A stretch of DNA of 16,015 nt, taken from positions 1-16,015 of the forward strand of contig JAJDEC010000517.1 in NCBI GenBank assembly GCA_029259995.1, given 5' to 3'. Positions 1 to 5,974 of the stretch are shown piece after piece. The position numbers and the translations under genes are program-made. The notes under the pieces were generated by a model. It saw nothing but the letters and a program-made list of their open reading frames with translations. It had not been told where the DNA came from and searched no databases. Numbering within the stretch: position 1 is the first letter of the stretch; each line of letters opens with the position of its first letter. Source of the DNA: Phycisphaerae bacterium. Lineage in GTDB: Bacteria; Planctomycetota; Phycisphaerae; UBA1845; UTPLA1.

Positions 1-103
1 GCCGCTTCGTAGGCGTGCCAACTCGATCATTTCCAGTTTCCCGTATCGTCCACCAAACTACGCCCGCGTCTGCATGTTTCCCTTGAGAGGGGAGTATGAC
101 ACT

Positions 104-168
104 CGGAATAAATCATCCTGACACCTTTTCTTGGCCCGGAATAAATCATCCTGACACCTTTTCTTGGC
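104..168. repeat. Tandem pair of identical 32-bp units
   Basis: Two perfect copies of a 32-bp unit lie at 104-135 and 137-168, separated by one base. Each unit holds the core CATCCTGACACCTTTTCTTG, which on the other strand contains GGTGTCAGGATG. From memory, GGTGTCAGGA-type sequences flank REP-associated (Y1, IS200-like) transposases and their non-autonomous repeats in many bacterial genomes, so this may be a mobile repeat remnant; no transposase is present here. The unit is distinctly more AT-rich than the DNA around it. The duplication is seen directly. The link to a transposase family is inference. Confidence 0.9.
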
Positions 169-177
169 TCTCATCGA

Positions 178-255
178 TGGGGGCGCGACGATGCGGGCGC
201 GGGCGCGTCGTTCGTTGCTCGACGAGTCTTCGAAGTTCGTATCGTCGCGCCCCCA
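178..255. repeat. Long imperfect inverted repeat (21-bp stem)
   Basis: Bases 178-192 are the exact reverse complement of 241-255 (15 bp, core GGGGGCGCGACGAT). Pairing continues through 193-198 with 235-240 if G-T wobbles are allowed, giving a stem of about 21 bp with a loop of about 36 bases. It starts 10 bp after the tandem repeat at 104-168, so the two may belong to one repeat element. There is no T-run on either side and no gene ending nearby, which argues against a simple terminator. Confidence 0.75.
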
Positions 256-293
256 CCCTCGAAGAGGGTGGGCCACCCGGCCGCGGCGTGGCC
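252..293. repeat. Two adjacent GC-rich hairpins
   Basis: CCCACCCTC at 252-260 pairs perfectly with GAGGGTGGG at 264-272 around a GAA loop. Immediately after, GGCCAC at 271-276 pairs with GTGGCC at 288-293. The GGGTGGCCCACCC-type sequence is familiar to me as an interspersed intergenic motif in planctomycete genomes; this is recollection, not a search. The first stem competes for bases with the longer inverted repeat at 178-255, so the two structures may be alternatives. Confidence 0.7.
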
Positions 294-554
294 TGAAATC
301 GCCATCGCGACGCGTGTCTATTTGTAACGCACATTCAGTGCTCGATGCGCGGTGGGGCGGCGGTCCCGGGGTTGCGCTCGATCGCGTTGCGATTTTCGCT
401 GACCCCGGGCTGTCCTGTGTCACGCTTTCAGCGTGCTGGTGTGCCGCCTTTGTGGCATTCGGAGGCGCACGCCGACGGCGCGTGGATCGAACAACCACCA
501 TTCCCGCCCGCAGCATCCGCCGTCCGAATATCCCGCCGTCGGCGCACATCGCGC

Positions 555-582
555 GCCCACTTCCTGACGGTCGTGGTTCGGT
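555..582. repeat. PLPDGRGS-type interspersed repeat
   Basis: The stretch containing CACTTCCTGACGGTCGTGG reads in one frame as PLPDGRGSV. That peptide recurs in spurious ORFs of planctomycete, acidobacterial and related genomes because it comes from a widespread non-coding repeat. CCAC at 557-560 and GTGG at 573-576 form short complementary arms. The reading is direct; the repeat-family assignment is from memory and rests on one copy in this window. Confidence 0.55.
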
Positions 583-777
583 GCGCCGGTTCAACGCCGC
601 ATTCATTCGCAATTCCGGTCATACGTTTGTCACTGGATCGTCGCTCGGCGTTCGATTCGCACCCAATGGCGTCCGTCTCGGGCTGTGTGTTGTGAGTCTT
701 GCCGCTCCCTGCGTCGGACCTGCGCTTCCCGGTGTCACTCCCGCTCGTCCCGGAACCGTCCCCGCCCGTCGCCCATC

Positions 778-882
778 GCGCCGGGGCGTGCGACGATTAC
801 GCCGACGCATGCGTCAATCGCTTCGTCGCGTGCAACGATCGCGCCGTCGCGTGCGACGACGGCTTCGTTGCACGCTCTTTCG
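778..882. repeat. Five degenerate 21-bp tandem units
   Basis: Five consecutive 21-bp units lie at 778-798, 799-819, 820-840, 841-861 and 862-882. They share the pattern GC-CCG-CGCGTGCGACGAT with substitutions but no indels; a weaker unit may precede at 757-777. In the plus frame they read as heptapeptides APGRATI, TPTHASI, ASSRATI, APSRATT and ASLHALS. On the minus strand they read as NEAVVAR, DGAIVAR, DEAIDAC, VGVIVAR and PGAMGDG. No frame around them has a convincing start, Shine-Dalgarno site or protein-like composition, so they may be a non-coding minisatellite or a relic of a heptad-repeat coding region. Confidence 0.8.
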
Positions 883-976
883 CAATGGTTGCGGGGCGTC
901 GATCGGTTCGGTGGCGGCGGGAATGACGGACGGGATGGACCGCGCGGGGGCTTGCGATTCACGTCGCGCGACGCAA

Positions 977-1000
977 TGGGTGGCAAGCACCCAGTGGCAC
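977..1000. repeat. Short GTGGCA-type hairpin repeat
   Basis: TGGGTG at 977-982 pairs with CACCCA at 988-993 around a five-base loop, and the stretch continues as GTGGCAC. TGGCA/TGCCA stem repeats of this kind are common between genes in planctomycetes, as far as I recall. It lies in the gene-free stretch downstream of clpB, about 175 bp beyond the clpB stop, so it could also act on the 3' end of that transcript, although no T-run follows. Confidence 0.45.
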
Positions 1001-1173
1001 GATTGCGGGGTTTGGCGATGGGATTCGTTGGGCGGGCGGATTCACCAACGTTTCCATTCGGAATGGATGGAGCACGCTCGCATTGGGTCGTTTTCGCGCG
1101 GCGCTGTCATCGCGCCCCCACGGCGAACCGGCTATTAGCCGATTCCACACGATGAATGATTCCCAGAACGTAT

Positions 1174-3870
1174 TTAGGTCGCCGAGAATGTAAACCCGCT
1201 GCCGTCGATGCCGACGCGGACGCTGCCGCCTTCGGCGAAGTCGCCGGCGAGGAGGCGCCTGGCGAGCGGGTTTTCGATCTGCTGCTGGATCAGGCGCTTC
1301 AGCGGTCGGGCGCCGTACATCGGGTCGTAGCCTTCGTGGGCGAGTTTGTCTTTCGCTTCGTCGCTGAGTTCCAGCGTCAGTTCGCGATCGGCGAGGCGCC
1401 GGCGGAGGATTTCCACCTGGATGTCGACGATGCGGCGCAGGTCCTGGCGGCTGAGGCGATGGAAGATGATTGTCTCGTCAATGCGGTTAAGGAACTCCGG
1501 ACGGAAGTGCTTCTTGAGCTCTTCCTTGACGGCCATTTCGATCTCGATGTCCGTCGCGATGTTGGCGTCGCTCGCCGTGGCTGCCGCGGCGGTGGCATCG
1601 ACGGTGCCGGCCTTGCCGGCCCGATCGTTTGCCTTCTGGTAGGCGTCGCGCGTTGCGGCGTGCTCGGAGATCTGCTGGATGTGGGCGCTGCCGATGTTGC
1701 TCGTCATCGCGATGATCGTGTTGCGGAAATCGACCGTGCGGCCGTGGCCGTCGGTCAGTCGGCCGTCGTCGAGGACCTGGAGCAGGACGTTGAAGACGTC
1801 GGCGTGGGCCTTTTCGATCTCGTCGAAGAGGATGACGCTGTACGGGCGGCGATGCACGGCCTCTGTCAGGCGGCCGCCTTCCTCGAAGCCGACGTATCCC
1901 GGCGGCGCGCCGATGAGTCGGGCGACGCTGTGCTGCTCCATGTATTCGCTCATGTCGATGCGGATGAAGGCGGACTCGTCGTCGAAGAGGAACTCGGCGA
2001 GCGACTTGCAGAGTTCCGTCTTGCCGACGCCCGTCGGTCCGAGGAAGAGGAAGGAGCCGATGGGGCGATTGGGATCGCCGAGACCGGCGCGGCTGCGGCG
2101 CACGGCATCCGACACGGCGCGGACGGCTTCCGTCTGGCCGATGACGCGATCGTGCAGGCGATCTTCCATCTTGAGCAGCTTCTCGCGTTCGCCTTCGAGC
2201 ATTCGCGTGACGGGAACGCCCGTCCAGCGGCTGACGATGTCGGCGATCTCTTCGGCCGTGACTTCTTCGCGAAGGAGACCGTTGCCGGCGGCGTGGAGAT
2301 CGGCGAGCTTCTGTTCGCTGGCGGCGAGTTGTTGTTTGAGTTCGGGGATTTCGCCGTAGCTGATGCGGGCGGCGCGTTCGAGTTCGCCGCGGCGCTGGGC
2401 GTCTTCGAGTTCGTTTTGTTTCGCGTCGATCTCCTGCTGGATCGCCTTCATGCCTTCGATAGCGGCGCGTTCATTTTCCCACTTGGCCGTCAGGGCCGTG
2501 TTCTGCTCCTGAAGGTCGGCGAGTTCGCGCTCGACGTTGACGAGATGCTTGCGGCTGGCGTCATCCTTTTCCTTCTTGAGGGCTTCGCGTTCAATCTCGA
2601 GCTGCATGATGCGGCGGCGGAGCTGATCGAGCTCCGTGGGCATCGAGTCGTTTTCGATGCGCAGGCGCGAGGCGGCCTCGTCGATGAGATCGATCGCCTT
2701 GTCGGGCAGATGGCGATCCGTGATGTATCGATGCGAGAGCGTGGCGGCGGCGACGAGGGCGCTGTCCTGAATGCGGACGCCGTGATGGGCGTCGTAGCGC
2801 GGCTTGAGACCGCGGAGGATGGCGATCGTGTCTTCGACGGTCGGCTCGCCGACATAGACGGATTGAAAGCGGCGTTCGAGGGCCTTGTCCTTTTCGAGAT
2901 TCTTGCGGTATTCGTCGAGTGTCGTGGCGCCGATGCAGCGGAGTTCGCCGCGGGCCAGCGCGGGCTTGAGGAGATTGCCCGCGTCGGGGGAACCTTCCGT
3001 TTTGCCGGCGCCGACGATCGTGTGCAGTTCGTCGATGAAGAGGATGATCTCGCCGGCGGCGTCGGTCACTTCGCGGACGACGGCCTTGAGGCGTTCTTCG
3101 AATTCGCCGCGATACTTGGCGCCGGCGATGAGCGCGCCCATGTCGAGGGCGATGAGCTTCTTGTTCTTCAGGGCGTCGGGGACATCGCCGTCGAGGATGC
3201 GTTGGGCGAGGCCTTCGACGATGGCGGTTTTGCCGACGCCGGGTTCGCCGATCAGGACGGGGTTGTTCTTGGTGCGCCGTGCGAGGACCTGCATGCAGCG
3301 GCGGATTTCTTCGTCGCGACCGATGACGGGATCGAGTTTGCCTTGCCGGGCGATCTCGACGAGATCCTTGCCGTATTTCTCGAGGGCCTGATACGTGTCT
3401 TCGGGGGATTGGGTTGTGACGCGGGCGCCGCCGCGGACTTCGTTCAGGGCGGCGACAAGCGTGTCTTTCTTCGCGCCGCTGACGCTGAGGATTTCCTTGG
3501 CGTCGCTGGTGACATCGGCGAGGGCGACGAGGAGATGTTCTGTGGAGACGTATTCGTCTTTCATGTCGCGGGCGACGTTTTCGGCGGCTTGGAACACGTT
3601 CTGCGCCGGCTGGTTGAATGCGAGCGAGCCGCCCTGGACCTTGGGAAGTCGATCGAGTTCGGATTGGGTGATCGATCGGATCTGGTTGAGGCTGGCACCG
3701 GCCTTCTGGAGAATCGGCGCGACGATACCGCCGTCGGCCTCGGCGTCGGCGCCTGTGAGGACGGCGAGCAGATGCAGGGGCGTGACTTCGCCATGGCCGG
3801 CGGACTGGGCGAGTCGTTCGGTATTCTGGACGGCTTCGAGCGCCTTGATGGTGAATTGATCGGGTCGCAT
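1174..3870 (-). CDS. clpB: ATP-dependent protein disaggregase ClpB
   Basis: Cytoplasmic Hsp100 AAA+ hexamer that threads aggregated proteins through its pore together with DnaK/DnaJ/GrpE. Numbered from the chosen start (898 aa): Clp N-domain about 1-145; first AAA+ module with Walker A GEPGVGKT (208-215), pore loop KYRGEFEERL (252-261) and Walker B FIDE (278-281); coiled-coil middle domain about 409-535, which separates ClpB from ClpA and ClpC; second AAA+ module with Walker A GPTGVGKT (611-618), pore loop GYVG (658-661) and Walker B ILFDEIEKA (about 680-688); C-terminal D2-small domain. An in-frame ATG lies nine bases upstream (3879), but ATG 3870 is preferred because AAAGGA is 10 nt before it (only 1 nt before the other) and MRPDQFT aligns with the family N-terminus. 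An insertion of about 35 residues rich in Ala/Thr/Asp lies near 736-773 in the second AAA+ module. No CIRCE operator is visible upstream. Confidence 0.97.
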   Translation of the reverse strand: MRPDQFTIKALEAVQNTERLAQSAGHGEVTPLHLLAVLTGADAEADGGIVAPILQKAGASLNQIRSITQSELDRLPKVQGGSLAFNQPAQNVFQAAENVARDMKDEYVSTEHLLVALADVTSDAKEILSVSGAKKDTLVAALNEVRGGARVTTQSPEDTYQALEKYGKDLVEIARQGKLDPVIGRDEEIRRCMQVLARRTKNNPVLIGEPGVGKTAIVEGLAQRILDGDVPDALKNKKLIALDMGALIAGAKYRGEFEERLKAVVREVTDAAGEIILFIDELHTIVGAGKTEGSPDAGNLLKPALARGELRCIGATTLDEYRKNLEKDKALERRFQSVYVGEPTVEDTIAILRGLKPRYDAHHGVRIQDSALVAAATLSHRYITDRHLPDKAIDLIDEAASRLRIENDSMPTELDQLRRRIMQLEIEREALKKEKDDASRKHLVNVERELADLQEQNTALTAKWENERAAIEGMKAIQQEIDAKQNELEDAQRRGELERAARISYGEIPELKQQLAASEQKLADLHAAGNGLLREEVTAEEIADIVSRWTGVPVTRMLEGEREKLLKMEDRLHDRVIGQTEAVRAVSDAVRRSRAGLGDPNRPIGSFLFLGPTGVGKTELCKSLAEFLFDDESAFIRIDMSEYMEQHSVARLIGAPPGYVGFEEGGRLTEAVHRRPYSVILFDEIEKAHADVFNVLLQVLDDGRLTDGHGRTVDFRNTIIAMTSNIGSAHIQQISEHAATRDAYQKANDRAGKAGTVDATAAAATASDANIATDIEIEMAVKEELKKHFRPEFLNRIDETIIFHRLSRQDLRRIVDIQVEILRRRLADRELTLELSDEAKDKLAHEGYDPMYGARPLKRLIQQQIENPLARRLLAGDFAEGGSVRVGIDGSGFTFSAT

Positions 3871-4154
3871 AGCGTGCATGTCCTTTCCGGCAGCGCGGAG
3901 GATATCCGGCTGACAAGTGAGGATAGTGCACGCGTCATGCCACGGCGAAACCGCGGATCGTGAGCCTCTGAAAGGGCTTTCCGATTCGCATTGTGCCAGA
4001 TTGGCAGGCGCAGCTGGCAGGAGGCAGACGGCAATTCGCGCAGTGACGTTGCGTCAGGATGACAGGCGCGCCAGCGTTGCACGCTGCGTCGGGACCGGCG
4101 TTTTCGGGTGTGATCAATACGCCCGTACACCGCGCGTCGCAGTGTGGCCGAGTG
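3871..4154. other. Intergenic region upstream of clpB
   Basis: No convincing gene is seen. It should hold the clpB promoter on the minus strand, unless clpB is read through from the small gene at 4155-4313. I could not find a good -35/-10 pair. A small perfect hairpin, TGCCA-GAT-TGGCA on the plus strand, lies at 3994-4006, and the minus-strand hexamer CACAAT overlaps it. The clpB Shine-Dalgarno-like AAAGGA is at about 3881-3886. Confidence 0.4.
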
Positions 4155-4313
4155 CTAGCGATCGCGGACAATGACGGCCGGCGACATGACGTCGACGTGG
4201 CTTTTCAGTGCCTCTTCCATGCGTGCGAGCGTGACTTCGTCGAGCTCGAGCAGCATGTTGACGATGCGATGGATCTGTGCCGCCTTGGCCTGGTTGTGCT
4301 GTGTTTGTTCCAT
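4155..4313 (-). CDS. Small conserved-looking protein, 52 aa
   Basis: A short frame running from ATG at 4313 to TAG at 4155, predicted to encode 52 residues starting MEQTQHNQAKAAQIHRIV. The central segment (HRIVNMLLELDEVTLARMEEAL, about residues 15-36) looks like two amphipathic helices with regularly spaced Leu, Ile and Met. The composition is protein-like (Leu, Glu, Met, Val, Gln), unlike the Arg/Pro-rich spurious frames nearby. GGGGA lies seven bases before the ATG, an acceptable ribosome binding site. It has no Cys, signal peptide or membrane segment. Function is unknown; small helical proteins of this kind often act as adaptors or regulators, but nothing here shows that. It lies on the same strand as clpB, 284 nt upstream of its start. 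Confidence 0.65.
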   Translation of the reverse strand: MEQTQHNQAKAAQIHRIVNMLLELDEVTLARMEEALKSHVDVMSPAVIVRDR

Positions 4314-4724
4314 GATTCTGTCCCCATAGCGTCCTCCAAGCCGGACGCTTTTCCGATTCTAGGCAGCAAGGTCTCGTGAGGTAGACCGATAGGCCGGGAC
4401 TTTTTTTCCGAGGATCGTGAACTCGCTGAAATGGCGTTCGAACGGCACGGGCCAATCCCCGGGGCGGTCCGAATTCTGGTGATTTCGCGTTGGCGGCGGA
4501 TTGATGGATCGAAAACGTGACGGGGAAAAACGATACCGGCGCCCCGGGGTGGTGGGTGCGCGGCGCCGGCATTCAGGGGAGGCAGGTGTTATCAGATAAT
4601 CCAGGCGGATTCGCGAATGCGCCAAGGCGTCGGGCGTGAAACGTTCGTGAAGTTATGCTGCAAATACAATCGCCGCGGCGACAGGCCGTCCCATAAGGGC
4701 TTGGTGAATTGTCGAAGGCGGACG
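4314..4724. other. Intergenic stretch with one terminator-like hairpin
   Basis: No gene is supported in these 411 bases. The frames present are short and Arg/Pro-rich. The stretch holds the terminator-like hairpin at 4526-4569 and, on the minus strand, a TAGAAT hexamer at about 4355-4360, roughly 42 nt before the 52-aa gene, which could be its -10 element; no matching -35 is visible. A run of seven T at 4401-4407 on the plus strand has no adjacent strong stem. Confidence 0.5.
4526..4569 (-). terminator. Rho-independent-type terminator
   Basis: On the minus strand an 8-bp perfect stem, CCGGCGCC (4562-4569) with GGCGCCGG (4536-4543), with an 18-base loop, is followed after five bases by TTTTT (4526-4530). 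It lies 156 nt past the stop of the 142-aa gene at 4725-5153 and would end that transcript. The loop is long and the T-run short, so the efficiency is uncertain. Confidence 0.5.
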
Positions 4725-5153
4725 TCAGGCGATCGCGGGTGCGGTAGGCGGCCCCATGTCCGAGTAGACGCTGTGTTCGTCGACGCCGACGATGAGATGT
4801 CGAAACCAGGTGCCGCGGTTCGTCGCGCCGGGGCGCGCGACCTGGAACCAGACTTCTAGGACGGCGTCGCTGCGATCGTGGGAGGACAGGTAGGCGCGCA
4901 TGAGGTAAAAGCCGCCGTCGTCGTCGTGCAGGAATTCGTCGATCCGCTCACAGAGCGTGGCCAGCAGTGAGGTGCGGTCCCGAATGGCGTAGACGCGTTC
5001 GTCCTCGCCGGCGACGGCGACGAGATGTTCGGCCTCGTCCAGTGCTACTTGATCCAGCCCCGCGATCGCGGCCTCGATGTCATCTCGATAGACCTCAACG
5101 GAAGACTCCATGCAGAGTCTGACGCGATCGGGCTGGAATGTCTGCGTTGACAT
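4725..5153 (-). CDS. Hypothetical protein, 142 aa
   Basis: I do not recognise this protein. From ATG 5153 it encodes 142 residues, acidic overall (many Asp/Glu), with no signal peptide, membrane segment or Cys cluster. The C-terminal half has a beta-rich look (DGGFYLMRAYLSS, VLEVWFQVARPG, FRHLIVGVD), and the first half is mostly helical. An in-frame ATG at 5204 would add 17 Arg-rich residues. I prefer 5153 because a TAGAAT hexamer ends exactly seven bases upstream, which would make the longer start untranscribed, and because the extension looks non-coding. No Shine-Dalgarno sequence precedes either start. The gene is divergent from queC with only 86 nt between starts and ends in a terminator-like hairpin, so it is probably monocistronic. 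Confidence 0.75.
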   Translation of the reverse strand: MSTQTFQPDRVRLCMESSVEVYRDDIEAAIAGLDQVALDEAEHLVAVAGEDERVYAIRDRTSLLATLCERIDEFLHDDDGGFYLMRAYLSSHDRSDAVLEVWFQVARPGATNRGTWFRHLIVGVDEHSVYSDMGPPTAPAIA

Positions 5154-5160
5154 CCGTTCG

Positions 5161-5166
5161 ATTCTA
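5161..5166 (-). promoter_or_regulatory. -10-like TAGAAT, leaderless geometry
   Basis: TAGAAT on the minus strand sits seven bases before the ATG of the 142-aa protein, with no ribosome binding site between. Transcription would begin at or next to the start codon. No TTGACA-like -35 is seen 16-18 nt upstream. Confidence 0.5.
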
Positions 5167-5226
5167 CCCACGATCGCTATTCTTCGCCGCAGATTCATCC
5201 GCATCGCAATTGTCGGGAATCCGCTC

Positions 5227-5232
5227 TACGAT
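5227..5232 (+). promoter_or_regulatory. -10-like TACGAT, leaderless geometry for queC
   Basis: TACGAT lies exactly seven bases before the queC ATG at 5240, with TGTGCCC between and no Shine-Dalgarno sequence. The spacing mirrors that of the divergent gene. No clear -35 element is visible. Confidence 0.45.
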
Positions 5233-5239
5233 TGTGCCC

Positions 5240-5905
5240 ATGAAGATTGTCCTGCTTCATAGCGGCGGTCTGGACTCGACGGTCCTGCTGTATCACTTGC
5301 GCAACGGCGGTGACGATGTTAGTTGTCTGCGCGTGGACTACGGTCAGCGGCACTCACGCGAGCTGGATGCCGCGCGATCGATCTGCGATGCGCTCGATGT
5401 CGAGCATCGATGCGTTGACCTGAGTTCTCTGGCGCCGCTCCTGGCTGGCAGTGCGTTGACGGGAGAGGTTCCCGTGCCGATGGCGCCCTATGACGCGGAG
5501 ACGCTCAAGGCCACGGTGGTTCCGAATCGGAACATGATTCTGTTGTCGATCGCGACGGCGTGGGCCGTGTCCATGAAATCCGACGCGGTTGCCTACGCCG
5601 CGCACGGCGGGGATCACGAGATCTATCCCGATTGCCGGCCGGTCTTCGCCGAGGCGATGGATCGGGCGATGCAGTTGTGCGATTGGCATCCTGTTCGGCT
5701 GCTGCCGTCATTCGTCGGGAAGACGAAGGCGGATCTTGTCACGATTGGGAGCGCGCTGGGCGTACCGTTCGACAAGACGTGGTCCTGTTATCTTGGGCGG
5801 AATGTGCATTGCGGCGCGTGCGGAACCTGCGTCGAGCGGCGCGAGGCGTTTCGAATTGCGGGCGTTGCGGACCCGACACAATACGCGAGTGCGAAACGCG
5901 GTTAG
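5240..5905 (+). CDS. queC: 7-cyano-7-deazaguanine synthase QueC
   Basis: Cytoplasmic ATP-dependent enzyme that converts 7-carboxy-7-deazaguanine and ammonia to preQ0, the precursor of queuosine in tRNA. The 221-aa product has the PP-loop SGGLDST at residues 8-14, the VDYGQRHSREL segment at 32-42, VPNRNMILLS at 94-103, the AHGGDHEIYPDC substrate region at 121-132, and the zinc-binding cysteines C183, C191, C194 and C197 in SCYLGRN...CGACGTC. Length and motifs are normal for the family. The ATG at 5240 is chosen because the protein starts directly with the PP-loop strand MKIVLLHSGGLD; in-frame upstream sequence is not conserved-looking. No queD, queE, queF or queuosine transporter is in the window, so this gene is separated from its pathway partners here. 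Confidence 0.96.
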   Translation: MKIVLLHSGGLDSTVLLYHLRNGGDDVSCLRVDYGQRHSRELDAARSICDALDVEHRCVDLSSLAPLLAGSALTGEVPVPMAPYDAETLKATVVPNRNMILLSIATAWAVSMKSDAVAYAAHGGDHEIYPDCRPVFAEAMDRAMQLCDWHPVRLLPSFVGKTKADLVTIGSALGVPFDKTWSCYLGRNVHCGACGTCVERREAFRIAGVADPTQYASAKRG

Positions 5906-5974
5906 CGTGTGGCGAGGCGTGCGTGCGGGATGCATGTTCGCTTTGGCGAGCGATCGGTGAGTCAGGATGCAACC

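Larger units (their letters stand above)
1..1173. other. Gene-free, repeat-rich stretch
   Basis: Apart from the repeats listed separately, I see no convincing gene here. Several overlapping open frames exist on both strands (the longest about 324 codons, 164-1138 plus), but they are very rich in Arg, Pro and Ser, run through the repeats, and lack plausible ribosome binding sites. This is typical of non-coding GC-rich DNA. At the very left edge a minus-strand ATG at 28-30 opens a frame reading MIELARLRSG off the window. It could be the start of a neighbouring gene, but ten codons are not enough to call it. A weak 5-bp hairpin at 1129-1141 lies just past the clpB stop. Confidence 0.6.

Noticed and set aside
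164..1138. 324-codon plus-strand frame in the repeat region
   Set aside because: Very Arg-rich and runs through several repeats, with no ribosome binding site and no recognisable domain.
1156..3963. A 935-codon open frame on the plus strand, longer than clpB itself
   Set aside because: It lies entirely antisense to clpB, which has complete family motifs. The protein is an Asp/Ala/Val/Gly/Phe-rich mirror of ClpB codons, an effect of GC-rich codon usage on the opposite strand.
4150..4158. GAGTGCTAG, close to a CIRCE half-site, upstream of clpB
   Set aside because: The partner half TTAGCACTC at nine bases spacing is absent, and the match overlaps the stop of the 52-aa gene.
3935..4171. Minus-strand 78-codon frame containing RHCANCRLPPASCAC, similar to the Cys motif of DTW-domain (TapT-like) proteins
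   Set aside because: It needs a TTG start inside the 52-aa gene, has no ribosome binding site, and nothing after the Cys motif fits a DTW domain. It could be a chance match or a small relic.
4401..4407. Run of seven T as a possible plus-strand terminator
   Set aside because: No stable stem is directly upstream, and there is no plus-strand gene to terminate.
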